A program made the position numbers and the translations under genes. Source: Aquificaceae bacterium (GTDB lineage: Bacteria > Aquificota > Aquificia > Aquificales > Aquificaceae). From it: a stretch of DNA of 18,048 bases. The DNA is taken from NCBI GenBank assembly GCA_015490105.1, contig WFYK01000148.1, forward strand, positions 1 to 18,048, read 5' to 3'. This document shows positions 1 to 7,264 of this stretch, piece by piece (position 1 is the stretch's first letter; each line of letters begins with the position of its first letter). The notes beneath the pieces are model-generated. The model made no database searches, was not told the DNA's origin, and was given only the letters and a program-made list of their open reading frames with translations.

Positions 1-35
1 AAAAGCCAACGCGCTTACATGGAAGCGCCTCTCCC

Positions 36-1061
36 TCATTCCATCGAGATCCTTCTTATAAGTTCTAAGTTATCCAAAACCTTGCCAACCCCTTTTGCTA
101 CAGCCATAAGAGGTTCTTCACAGTATATGGCCTTTATACCTGTTTCCATCTGTATCCGTTTGTCCATGTTCTTAAGAAGTGACCCGCCTCCCGCTAAGAC
201 CATACCCCTGTCCGCTATGTCCGCTGCAAGTTCCGGAGGTGTCTTTTCAAGGGTTACCCTGATGGCGTTTATTATGGAGCTTACCGTATCCTCTAAAGCT
301 TCGGTTATGTGGTGATTTGTTACCTCAACCGTTTTGGGAAGACCCGTCATGTCCCTTCCCCTCACTTCCATAGTCTTTTGTTCTTGCTCGTGAACCGCAC
401 TCCCCAAGGTCATCTTTATCTTTTCCGCTGTTTGTTCCCCAATGAGTATGTGAAACTGACGTTTTATATACTGGATTATAGCTTCGTTCATCTCGTCTCC
501 CGCTATCCTCAAGGAGTTGGAAACCACTATGCCCGCAAGTGAAATAACAGCTATCTCCGTGGTTCCCCCTCCTATGTCGACGACCATATTACCTACCGGC
601 TCGTCCACAGGAAGCCCCGCACCTATCGCAGCGGCCATCGGCTCCGCTATGAGGTATACCTCTCTGGCTCCCGCATTTTTTGCCGCATCTATCACCGCTT
701 TCTTCTCTACGGGCGTTATACCCGTGGGAACGCCTATTACGACCCTCGGTTTGGGTTTGAATAGGGTGTTCCCGAGAGCTTTCTTTATAAAGTAGGAAAG
801 CATAACTTGGGTAACTTCGAAGTCAGTGATCACCCCGTCCCTTAAGGGCCTTATGGCTTGTATATTTTCGGGAGTTTTACCTACCATTTCTTTGGCTTCT
901 TTCCCGACAGCCAAAACCTTTCTGCTTTTTACATCGATAGCAACTATGGAAGGCTCATACATTATGATCCCTTTGCTTTGCATGTAAACCGCCGTGTTTG
1001 CGGTCCCGAGGTCGATGCCTATGTTGTTTGAAAACATACCTAAAAGCTTGTCAAGAAACAT
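36..1061 (-). CDS. mreB: MreB, actin-like rod-shape-determining protein
   Basis: Bacterial actin homologue that forms membrane-bound filaments and guides the lateral-wall elongation machinery. The 341 residues are the normal length for MreB. Visible motifs are the phosphate-1 loop GIDLGTANT (residues 15-23), the PTGITPVEKKA stretch (112-122), the phosphate-2 loop VDIGGGTTEIAVIS (161-174) and the adenosine motif LAGGGSLLKNMD near 290-301. The N-terminus MFLDKLLGMF is amphipathic and could serve as a membrane anchor. The ATG at 1061 is chosen because a purine-rich GGAGAGGAGGAG run lies directly before it. The Met at residue 9 is an alternative start that would lose part of the anchor. It follows hpt by 12 bases and is the last complete gene of the leftward run. 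PBP2 (mrdA), its usual elongasome partner, is the first gene of the same run. A purine-rich GGGAGAGG directly after the stop suggests another gene beyond the window edge. Confidence 0.97.
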   Translation of the reverse strand: MFLDKLLGMFSNNIGIDLGTANTAVYMQSKGIIMYEPSIVAIDVKSRKVLAVGKEAKEMVGKTPENIQAIRPLRDGVITDFEVTQVMLSYFIKKALGNTLFKPKPRVVIGVPTGITPVEKKAVIDAAKNAGAREVYLIAEPMAAAIGAGLPVDEPVGNMVVDIGGGTTEIAVISLAGIVVSNSLRIAGDEMNEAIIQYIKRQFHILIGEQTAEKIKMTLGSAVHEQEQKTMEVRGRDMTGLPKTVEVTNHHITEALEDTVSSIINAIRVTLEKTPPELAADIADRGMVLAGGGSLLKNMDKRIQMETGIKAIYCEEPLMAVAKGVGKVLDNLELIRRISME

Positions 1062-1073
1062 CTCCTCCTCTCC
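1062..1073 (-). promoter_or_regulatory. Ribosome binding site of mreB
   Basis: The 12 bases between the hpt stop and the mreB ATG read GGAGAGGAGGAG on the minus strand. This gives two overlapping Shine-Dalgarno-like cores. It directly follows the hpt TAA and supports the 1061 start. Confidence 0.7.
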
Positions 1074-1598
1074 TTACAAGACTGCGTATATGTCCCTAAA
1101 GTTTCTTCCCATCTCATCCCAGTCAAGGCCGTAGCCTACGAGGAACTTGTTAGGAACTTCAAAACCCACAAAATCCGCCTCAAAAGGAACCTTCCTTGCT
1201 GACTTCTTATCTAAAAGCACGCACGTCTTTACCTGCAGGGGGTTTTTACCCTTGATATGGTCCACCACCTTAGAGAGGGTGAAGCCCGTGTCAAGAATGT
1301 CGTCCACAATTAGCACGGATCTTCCTAAAAGGTCTACCTCAACGTCCTTGAGGATCTTCACCTCTCCGGAGCTTTCCATGGATCCCCCGTAGCTTGCCAC
1401 CCTCATAAAATCTACCGGAACGCTGAAGCTAAACTCCCTTACCAGATCCGAAACGAAGATAAAGGATCCCTTCAAAAGGCCAACCACTACAAATTCCTTT
1501 CCGAAAGAACTTTCTATTTCCTTTGCAAGTCCCTTTACCCTTTCCTTTATCTGATCCTCTCCTATAACCTTCTCGAGCTTCCTTCCCCTCAAGTGCAT
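1074..1598 (-). CDS. hpt: Hypoxanthine phosphoribosyltransferase (purine salvage)
   Basis: Transfers a ribose-5-phosphate group from PRPP to hypoxanthine or guanine, giving IMP or GMP in the cytoplasm. The 174-residue length is typical. The PRPP-binding motif VLIVDDILDTGFTL lies at residues 95-108 with the paired acidic residues D99/D100. Other family landmarks are LLKGSF (41-46), the SY dipeptide of the flexible loop (69-70), DKK (130-132, including the purine-contacting Lys) and VPNKFLVGYGLDWDEMGRNF (148-167). The ATG overlaps the stop codon of the upstream DUF465-like gene by one base (TAATG), so translation is probably coupled. purA sits three genes upstream in the same run, so purine synthesis and salvage are grouped. 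Strict base specificity (hypoxanthine versus guanine or xanthine) cannot be read from sequence. Confidence 0.95.
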   Translation of the reverse strand: MHLRGRKLEKVIGEDQIKERVKGLAKEIESSFGKEFVVVGLLKGSFIFVSDLVREFSFSVPVDFMRVASYGGSMESSGEVKILKDVEVDLLGRSVLIVDDILDTGFTLSKVVDHIKGKNPLQVKTCVLLDKKSARKVPFEADFVGFEVPNKFLVGYGLDWDEMGRNFRDIYAVL

Positions 1599-1819
1599 TA
1601 CTTCCCCTTCAAGTATTCCTGTATCTTTTGTTCCATCAAGTCCTTGTAGTAGAGCTTTTGCCTTTTTAGACGCTCTATTTCAAGTTCAAGATCGTGGGTC
1701 ATGGGATGGTGCTTTTCCATCTTCGCAATGTCTTTATCAAGCTCGTCGTGTTTGTCCTTCCACTCCCTGAACTGGGGATCCTCCTCATAAAGTTTTTTTA
1801 TAACTTCTTCTCTATTCAT
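1598..1819 (-). CDS. Small DUF465/YdcH-like coiled-coil protein
   Basis: A 73-residue, highly charged, predicted all-helical protein. It resembles the DUF465 (YdcH) family: an N-terminal helix, then a second helix rich in Leu/Lys/Glu heptads (LELEIERLKRQKLYYKDLME, about residues 44-63). The family has no established biochemical function. The gene starts at an ATG inside the stop of the upstream membrane-protein gene (ATGA overlap of four bases) and its TAA overlaps the hpt ATG by one base, so it is locked into the operon. The assignment rests on length and pattern, not on catalytic residues. SlyX-like or another small coiled-coil protein is the main alternative. Confidence 0.75.
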   Translation of the reverse strand: MNREEVIKKLYEEDPQFREWKDKHDELDKDIAKMEKHHPMTHDLELEIERLKRQKLYYKDLMEQKIQEYLKGK

Positions 1820-2247
1820 AAGACGTCCCCCTTTTTGGGCTTAAAAAGTATTAAACCACACAACGAAGCGAGGTATCCTAACACGAGAGCTGACAGATTT
1901 CCCGCGAAGAGAAAAAAGAGGAAAGCTATACCGAAAGGCATACACAAGAGAACGTAGCTCCAAAAATACCTCCTCACCGCGGTGTAGCTCCAGTAAGGGT
2001 CCTGTGTGGAGACGGGGAACATCTTCTTCCTTACAAGTGCGGAGACACCATAAGAAACGAGCGTAGATAGGCCTATCAGAATGTAGACGTAAAGGAGGAG
2101 CTTCGGGCTCACAGGCATAGAGAAAAACTCGTAGGTGATCAAGGACGCTACGAAGAGGATCGTGATACCGGCAATGAAGGAGAGGTTAAACTGCTTTGCC
2201 CTCTTTATGAAGGTATCAACTCTGTCCTTATCCTGTTCTTTAGCCAT
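1816..2247 (-). CDS. Small four-helix integral membrane protein, function unknown
   Basis: A 143-residue protein I do not recognise. A charged N-terminus is followed by four probable membrane segments at about residues 21-41, 50-72, 94-115 and 117-136, and a short basic tail. The frame is open upstream to 2385 inside purA. The ATG at 2247 is preferred because GAGAGGA precedes it at a suitable distance and the upstream residues look like an antisense-type read of the purA 3' end. With this start it still overlaps the purA 3' end by 43 bases in another frame, which is long for an operon overlap. Its TGA overlaps the next gene's ATG (ATGA). The size and helix count loosely recall small accessory membrane proteins such as AtpI, but no ATP synthase genes are near and I see no family motif. 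Confidence 0.72.
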   Translation of the reverse strand: MAKEQDKDRVDTFIKRAKQFNLSFIAGITILFVASLITYEFFSMPVSPKLLLYVYILIGLSTLVSYGVSALVRKKMFPVSTQDPYWSYTAVRRYFWSYVLLCMPFGIAFLFFLFAGNLSALVLGYLASLCGLILFKPKKGDVL

Positions 2248-3506
2248 AGAAATTCCTCTCTGCTGGGTCCTGTGGATACCATTACCACGGGAACTCCTAA
2301 GAAGTCTTCTATGAAGCTTATAAAAGCTCTCGCTTGGGAAGGGAGATCCTCTTCGGAGGATATACCCCGTGTGCTCGTTTTCCAACCTTCGAACTCTTCA
2401 TAAATAGGTTTGCACCTTTCGAGTGTGCTCAGAGAGGAAGGGAACCTCTCTACCCTTTCTCCCTCCACCTCGTAGGCTACGCAGACCTTTACTTTATCGA
2501 AGCTGTCTAAAACGTCAAGCTTCGTTATTATGATTGCATCAAAACCGTTAGTTTCCACCGCATGCTTTAGAGCAACAAGATCTATCCAACCGCACCTTCT
2601 GGGCCTTCCGGTCGTAGATCCGTATTCACCCCCCAGATCTCTGAGCAAGTCTCCTTCCTTTCCTTTCAGCTCCGTGGGGAATGGTCCGTCTCCGACCCTC
2701 GTAGCGTATGCTTTTGTTACTCCCACTGTGTAGGCGTCCGCAAAGAACTTGGGAGGCAACCCGGTTCCGTTACAGAGTCCCAAAGCGGAAGAATTTGAAG
2801 AGGTAACGTAAGGGTATGTTCCCGCATCTACATCGAGCATGGTCCCTTGAGCGCCTTCAAAGAGGATCGAACCTTTAAAGTTAGCTATCAGCTGTGCCGT
2901 GTCGGTGACGAAGTCCTTGATCCGATCGTATATGGACATGTATTCTTGGACTATTTGATCTACGGTAGTTTCGAACTTTTCGCCGAAGACCTTCTCGGAT
3001 ATATCTTTGACGAACTCGACATTTTGCCTTACAAGTTCTTCGAACCTGTCTTGATCTTGGAGATCCGCAAGTCTTATTCCCCTCCTTCCATACTTGAACA
3101 TATAAGCGGGCCCTATACCCCTCAAAGTTGTTCCTATCTTTCCCTTCTTTTCGAACAGGGCGTCCAAGTGTTTGTGATAGGGAAGAACTAAATGCACTTT
3201 GTCGCTCAAATACAGTCTTCCCTCGTAGTCTATACCCAAGGATTTTATCTTTGAAAGCTCCTCTTTTAGACCTTTCAGATCTACTACCATTCCCTGGGCT
3301 ATCACGCAGGAGGTGTTCTTGTGGAGTATGCCCGTGGGCAGGTGGTGAAGGATGGTTTTGTGCCCTTCTACCACTACCGTGTGGCCTGCGTTGGCTCCTC
3401 CTTGGTATCTGACGTTGAGATCAAAACTTTCTGAAAGGACATCCACCACTTTGCCTTTGCCTTCGTCACCCCACTGAGCGCCGAGTATGACCAATTTTTT
3501 ACGCAT
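2205..3506 (-). CDS. purA: Adenylosuccinate synthetase
   Basis: Catalyses the GTP-dependent condensation of IMP with aspartate, the first committed step from IMP to AMP. The 433 residues match the usual family length. The N-terminal signature QWGDEGKGK (11-19) carries the P-loop and the catalytic Asp (D14). The second catalytic residue is H42 in NAGHT. GTTLRGIGPAY (125-135), the IMP/loop segment EGAQGTMLDVDAGTYPYVT (217-235), GSTTGRPRRCGW (296-307) and the guanine-recognition TKLD (328-331) are all present. The C-terminal VSTGPSREE is the family ending. The ATG lies eight bases after the upstream HDLP stop and has no recognisable Shine-Dalgarno sequence, so translation may depend on coupling. 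The last 43 bases overlap the next gene. Confidence 0.97.
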   Translation of the reverse strand: MRKKLVILGAQWGDEGKGKVVDVLSESFDLNVRYQGGANAGHTVVVEGHKTILHHLPTGILHKNTSCVIAQGMVVDLKGLKEELSKIKSLGIDYEGRLYLSDKVHLVLPYHKHLDALFEKKGKIGTTLRGIGPAYMFKYGRRGIRLADLQDQDRFEELVRQNVEFVKDISEKVFGEKFETTVDQIVQEYMSIYDRIKDFVTDTAQLIANFKGSILFEGAQGTMLDVDAGTYPYVTSSNSSALGLCNGTGLPPKFFADAYTVGVTKAYATRVGDGPFPTELKGKEGDLLRDLGGEYGSTTGRPRRCGWIDLVALKHAVETNGFDAIIITKLDVLDSFDKVKVCVAYEVEGERVERFPSSLSTLERCKPIYEEFEGWKTSTRGISSEEDLPSQARAFISFIEDFLGVPVVMVSTGPSREEFLWLKNRIRTELIPS

Positions 3507-3514
3507 CAGGCCAA

Positions 3515-4642
3515 CTATTTTAAGTTAGACAAAACCTTTTCTTTAAGTTTCTTGATCTCACCCCTTATAGGTCCTCCTCTCCAAGGGTCTTTTAGCGTTT
3601 CGTAAAGGTAGTTTCTTTCTTCATCGTCGTATTCTTCCCACTCCACACTCAAGAGCACCTCTTTTGCCTTTTGGGGAAGGAACTTTGGAGCTTTTCTCTT
3701 TGACATTTCGCACCACACGAGTGTCCACGCCCTTGCTAAAGCTAAAGGATGGTAGCCTCCACCTCCGAGGTATATACCTTCTCCTAAAATTTGCCTCGTT
3801 CTTTTGAAGATCTCGAGGAATCCTAAGTTGGAAAGCCTAAACTTAGAGAGAGGATCCTCCTCTAAAGGATCTGTCCCGAGTTGAAGTATGTAAACCTCAG
3901 GTTTGAAAGAGTCCGCTACTTCACCGAGTATGTCTTCATAGAGATACAGAAACTCGTCATCGTGAACGCCCTTCGGCATGGGAACGTTGAGGTTATATCC
4001 TTTACCCCTCCCTGAACCCCTCTCTTCGAGGAAACCCTTTTTGAAAGGAAAGGCGTATTCGGGAGACTGATGGAAGGAAAGAACAAATACCCTATCGTCT
4101 TCGTAAAAGGCGTCTTGAACCCCGTCGCAGTGATGGGCATCTATGTCTACGTAGAGGATCCGTTTAAAGCCCTTTTTGAGAAGATACTTCAGAGCTATAG
4201 CAGGATCGTTTATAAAGCAAAAGCCGTTAGCTCTGTTGGGATAAGCGTGGTGCATCCCTCCTGCAGGGTTAAAGGCGCTAAAACCTTCCAAATACAGGTC
4301 CACCGCTTGAATGGAGGATCCCGTTGCTAATACGGATCCTCTAAACATAGCGGGAGAAACGGGATTTTCATAACTCCCAATGTTGTATTTTTCCCGCGCA
4401 CCTTTGGGAACACACATACAACGATCCGCTTCCTTTAGGGTTTCTATGTAATCCTGGGTATGGAATAAAGTTAGCTCATCATCTGTAGCGGGTCTTCCTT
4501 CCACCTTTTCTTCAGCACTTATAAGATCGAGAGCCTCTAAGAATTCTAAAAGTAGGGACACGCGGGGAATCCTCAAGGGGTGATTTTTAGTGTATCTTAG
4601 TTTCCTGTATTTTAAACTTCCTATGAGTTTGGGCTTTCTCAT
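3515..4642 (-). CDS. Histone-deacetylase-like zinc amidohydrolase (HDLP orthologue)
   Basis: Member of the arginase/deacetylase (HDAC) superfamily, apparently the orthologue of Aquifex aeolicus HDLP, the bacterial protein used as the structural model for class I HDACs. Length (375) and landmarks match my recollection of HDLP. The His pair H131/H132 lies in GGMHHA. The charge-relay and zinc residues D166, D168, H170 and D173 lie in DIDAHHCDG. The zinc ligand D258 lies in QLGTDPLEEDPL, and the transition-state Tyr Y297 in GGGGYHP. All catalytic positions are intact, so activity on an acetylated or other acylated amine is expected. The physiological substrate is unknown and could be acetyl-lysine, an acetylpolyamine or acetoin-related. 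GGGAG eight bases before the ATG lies within the mrdA end; the intergenic gap is two bases. A second, divergent family member is at 11417-12349. Confidence 0.93.
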   Translation of the reverse strand: MRKPKLIGSLKYRKLRYTKNHPLRIPRVSLLLEFLEALDLISAEEKVEGRPATDDELTLFHTQDYIETLKEADRCMCVPKGAREKYNIGSYENPVSPAMFRGSVLATGSSIQAVDLYLEGFSAFNPAGGMHHAYPNRANGFCFINDPAIALKYLLKKGFKRILYVDIDAHHCDGVQDAFYEDDRVFVLSFHQSPEYAFPFKKGFLEERGSGRGKGYNLNVPMPKGVHDDEFLYLYEDILGEVADSFKPEVYILQLGTDPLEEDPLSKFRLSNLGFLEIFKRTRQILGEGIYLGGGGYHPLALARAWTLVWCEMSKRKAPKFLPQKAKEVLLSVEWEEYDDEERNYLYETLKDPWRGGPIRGEIKKLKEKVLSNLK

Positions 4643-4644
4643 AT

Positions 4645-6414
4645 TTAAAGCTCCCTGTTTATCCCTTCTATGTAGATGGCCTCCATAATGTTTCTGGCTA
4701 TAGGTGCTGCTACCTTTCCTCCCGATTCACCGTGTTCTACCACTACACCGATTATAAACTTTGGATCCCTGTAAGGGGCAAAACCTACGAACCACGCGTG
4801 ATCCCTGAGCCTCCAAGGAAGTTTTTTCTTCTTCTTTCTTCCCCGAAGACCGCTCACCTGAGCTGTCCCGGTTTTACCCGCAAGGTCCACTATACGTGAA
4901 AAGGCTTTAGTTCCTGTTCCCTTCCTGACCACTTCTCTTAAAGCCCTCCTTATAACCGCGAAATCCTCCTGCTTTCCTTTTACTACTTTCCAGACTTTTT
5001 TTCTGTTTTTCCAAAGAACCTTACCCTCCGGATCCCTTATCTCCCTTATTACCGTAGGCCTGTATATCACGCCGTTGTTCACGATCCCGCTCATCATTAA
5101 AACCTGCTCCATCAAGGTAGACAGGATAAACCCTTGCCCTATACTCATATTTACCGTATCCCCGTCATACCAAGGCTCTCCGAACCTCCTTCTTTTCCAA
5201 GAGGGAGTGGGGAGGAATCCTCTTTTGACAGGGAGTTCAAAGGGGATCCTTTCTCCGTAGCCGAAAGCCCTTGCGTATCTGATTATGGTGGAAGGCCCAA
5301 GGTCGTAGCCAAAGGAGTAGTAATAAACGTCGCAGGAGTCCTGAAGTGCTTTTATAAGGTTTACCGATCCGTGCCCTGCCCTGTTCCAGCAGTAGAATCT
5401 TCTGTTTCCTAAAAAGAAACTTCCCGTGCAAAGAACCCTTTCCCAAGGCGAAGCGGTCTTTGTGTCTAAGATAGCGAAAGACACGGGAACCTTGAAAACG
5501 GAGGCGGGGGGATACCTGCCCATAAGGGCTCTGTTGAACATGGGCTTTAATTTGTCCCTGGATAATCTCTCCCACTCTCGATAAACGGTGTTGGGATCAA
5601 AGTCGGGAAAACTCGCCAAGGCTAAGATCTCTCCGGTTTTTGCGTTCATTACGATCACAGCACCGGCGGGCTGGCCCGAATCTTTGAAAACCCTCTCCAC
5701 TATCCTTTGAATCCTTACATCCACGGTCGTCACTACCGTGTTCCCCTTCACAGGGTTTTCCTTGCTCAGGATCTTTACTACCTTACCTAAGGCGTTCACC
5801 ATAACCTTTTCCCTTCCGATCTTTCCCAAGAGAACACCGTCGAAGGCCCTCTCAAGGCCCATCTTACCTACAAAGCTTTTCGAAGTTATCCTATCCCCGA
5901 GCCTCTTAAAATCCTTCTCGGACGGGTATCCCACGTAACCCACCAAGTGGGAAAGGGCGTTAGAGTAAGGATAAACCCTTTTAGGAACAACCTCTATAAA
6001 AACGCCCGGGAGCTTGTAGCTGTTCATATAAAAAACTTCCACCTCTTCTTGCGTCAAATCTTCTTTTACCCTTACGGGCTCAACGGAAGTCTTTGAAGTT
6101 TTCAAAATTTCCTGAAGATCTATGTTGAAGATCTTTTTAAGGTTTTTAGAAACCTCTCTGAGGGTTTCCCTATCTAACCTGCTGTGGTCCACGCTAAGGA
6201 CGTATTTGGGAACGTCGTAAGCTATTTTCTTTCCGTTCCTATCGAGAATGTCTCCCCTCGGAGGGTAGATAAAGCGTTCCCTCAGATAATTCCTTCTGGC
6301 GAGATCTTTGAACTTTTCACCTTTTATTATCTGAAGGTAGAACAACCTACCGAGAATGAAAGTAAATATTCCTATTAGAAGCGAAACGAGAAAGAAAAAT
6401 CTTCTCCTGCTCAT
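4645..6414 (-). CDS. mrdA: Penicillin-binding protein 2 (elongasome transpeptidase)
   Basis: Monofunctional class B PBP that cross-links peptidoglycan during cell elongation, acting in the periplasm and anchored in the inner membrane. Residues 6-29 form the single N-terminal membrane helix. The pedestal domain follows, with YPPRGDILDRNG (50-61) and VKRVYPY-type motifs near 144-150. The transpeptidase domain shows the nucleophile S305 in YPPASVFK (SxxK, K308), the second motif S360-C361-D362 (the SCD form usual in PBP2) and KTGT at 514-517 in AGKTGTAQVS. The 589-residue length is normal. A five-lysine run at 527-531, just after KTGT, is unusual but in frame. It is the first gene of the leftward run that ends with mreB. 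Only a weak AGGA lies about 14 bases before the ATG. The start is supported by the typical MSRRRFFF membrane-anchor opening. Confidence 0.95.
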   Translation of the reverse strand: MSRRRFFFLVSLLIGIFTFILGRLFYLQIIKGEKFKDLARRNYLRERFIYPPRGDILDRNGKKIAYDVPKYVLSVDHSRLDRETLREVSKNLKKIFNIDLQEILKTSKTSVEPVRVKEDLTQEEVEVFYMNSYKLPGVFIEVVPKRVYPYSNALSHLVGYVGYPSEKDFKRLGDRITSKSFVGKMGLERAFDGVLLGKIGREKVMVNALGKVVKILSKENPVKGNTVVTTVDVRIQRIVERVFKDSGQPAGAVIVMNAKTGEILALASFPDFDPNTVYREWERLSRDKLKPMFNRALMGRYPPASVFKVPVSFAILDTKTASPWERVLCTGSFFLGNRRFYCWNRAGHGSVNLIKALQDSCDVYYYSFGYDLGPSTIIRYARAFGYGERIPFELPVKRGFLPTPSWKRRRFGEPWYDGDTVNMSIGQGFILSTLMEQVLMMSGIVNNGVIYRPTVIREIRDPEGKVLWKNRKKVWKVVKGKQEDFAVIRRALREVVRKGTGTKAFSRIVDLAGKTGTAQVSGLRGRKKKKKLPWRLRDHAWFVGFAPYRDPKFIIGVVVEHGESGGKVAAPIARNIMEAIYIEGINREL

Positions 6415-6451
6415 CCGCAGTAGATCCTAACTGGTAAAATTAAAGACCATC
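6415..6451. promoter_or_regulatory. Divergent promoter region between mrdA and fabI
   Basis: These 37 bases are the only space for promoters of the leftward mrdA-mreB run and the rightward fabI pair. The A/T core TAAAATTAAA (6435-6444) offers a plus-strand -10-like TAAAAT (6435-6440), 11 bases before the fabI ATG. The same stretch offers TAATTT or TTTAAT on the minus strand. It is flanked by TGGT (6432-6435) and ACCA (6446-6449), a four-base inverted repeat with a ten-base spacer that might be an operator. I see no convincing -35 element on either strand. This is inference from position and composition. Confidence 0.35.
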
Positions 6452-7264
6452 ATGGGTATATTAGAAGGAAAAAAGGCCTTGATCACTGGGGTTGCTAACG
6501 ACAAAAGTATAGCCTACGGCATAGCTAAAGCCTTTCACAGAGAGGGTGCTCAGCTTGCCTTCACCTACGCTACCGAAAAACTGGAAAAGAGGGTAAGACA
6601 GATAGCACAGAGTTTCGGAAGCGATCTGGTAACCAAGTGCGACGTTACCTTGGACGAGGACATACGTAGCCTAAAGGAGTTTCTGGAGACCTCGTGGGGA
6701 GAACTGGACATAGTTGTCCACTCTATAGCTTTTGCACCGAAGGAGGAATTCAAGGGGGGAGTTATAGACACTTCGAGGGAGGGCTTTAAAATAGCTATGG
6801 ATGTTTCCGTATACTCTCTAATAGCCCTCACAAGAGAACTCCTTCCCCTTATGGAGGGCAAGAACGGGGCGATAATAACCCTCTCTTATTACGGAGCGGA
6901 GAAGGTAGTTCCCCACTACAACGTTATGGGCATAGCAAAGGCGGCGCTGGAGAGCACCGTCAGATACCTCGCTTACGACATCGCTAAACATGGTCACAGG
7001 ATAAATGCCATATCCGCAGGCCCTATAAAGACGCTTGCCGCTTACAGTATAACCGGGTTCCACCTCCTTATGGATCACACCACAAAGGTAAACCCATTCG
7101 GAAGACCTATAACCATAGAGGATGTAGGCGATACAGCTGCCTTTCTCTGTAGCGATTGGGCAAGGGGTATAACGGGCGAAGTTATTCACGTGGATAACGG
7201 CTACCACATAATGGGCGTGTTCGGGAGAGAAGAGGAGATAAAGAAAGAGGTTTTTCAAAAGTGA
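6452..7264 (+). CDS. fabI: Enoyl-[acyl-carrier-protein] reductase (NADH)
   Basis: Reduces the trans-2 double bond of enoyl-ACP in the last step of each type II fatty-acid elongation cycle, in the cytoplasm. It is a short-chain dehydrogenase of 270 residues. The FabI-type nucleotide-binding motif GVANDKSIAYGIA lies at residues 13-25. The catalytic Tyr-x6-Lys pair is Y156 and K163 in HYNVMGIAK, with the additional conserved Y146 in TLSYYGAE. These are the same numbers as in E. coli FabI. NAISAGPIKTLAA and the C-terminal TGEVIHVDNGYHIMG are family-typical. The short C-terminal extension after VFGREEE is unremarkable. The ATG at 6452 has no Shine-Dalgarno sequence, and a -10-like hexamer sits only 11 bases upstream, so a leaderless mRNA is possible. 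The TGA overlaps the GTG start of the next gene. Confidence 0.97.
   Translation: MGILEGKKALITGVANDKSIAYGIAKAFHREGAQLAFTYATEKLEKRVRQIAQSFGSDLVTKCDVTLDEDIRSLKEFLETSWGELDIVVHSIAFAPKEEFKGGVIDTSREGFKIAMDVSVYSLIALTRELLPLMEGKNGAIITLSYYGAEKVVPHYNVMGIAKAALESTVRYLAYDIAKHGHRINAISAGPIKTLAAYSITGFHLLMDHTTKVNPFGRPITIEDVGDTAAFLCSDWARGITGEVIHVDNGYHIMGVFGREEEIKKEVFQK

Noticed and set aside
1..35. A start codon for a following gene (mreC expected) after mreB.
   Set aside because: The only ATG (minus strand, 18-20) is followed directly by TAA. The purine-rich stretch after the mreB stop hints at a further gene, but too little sequence remains to call it.
2248..2385. Upstream extension of the four-helix membrane protein to a start at 2385.
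   Set aside because: The added 46 residues are an alternate-frame reading of the purA 3' end with no membrane-protein character. The ATG at 2247 has its own ribosome binding site.
6818..7258. A 146-codon open frame on the minus strand opposite fabI.
   Set aside because: It lies wholly antisense to an unmistakable fabI, resembles no family and has no supporting ribosome binding site or context.
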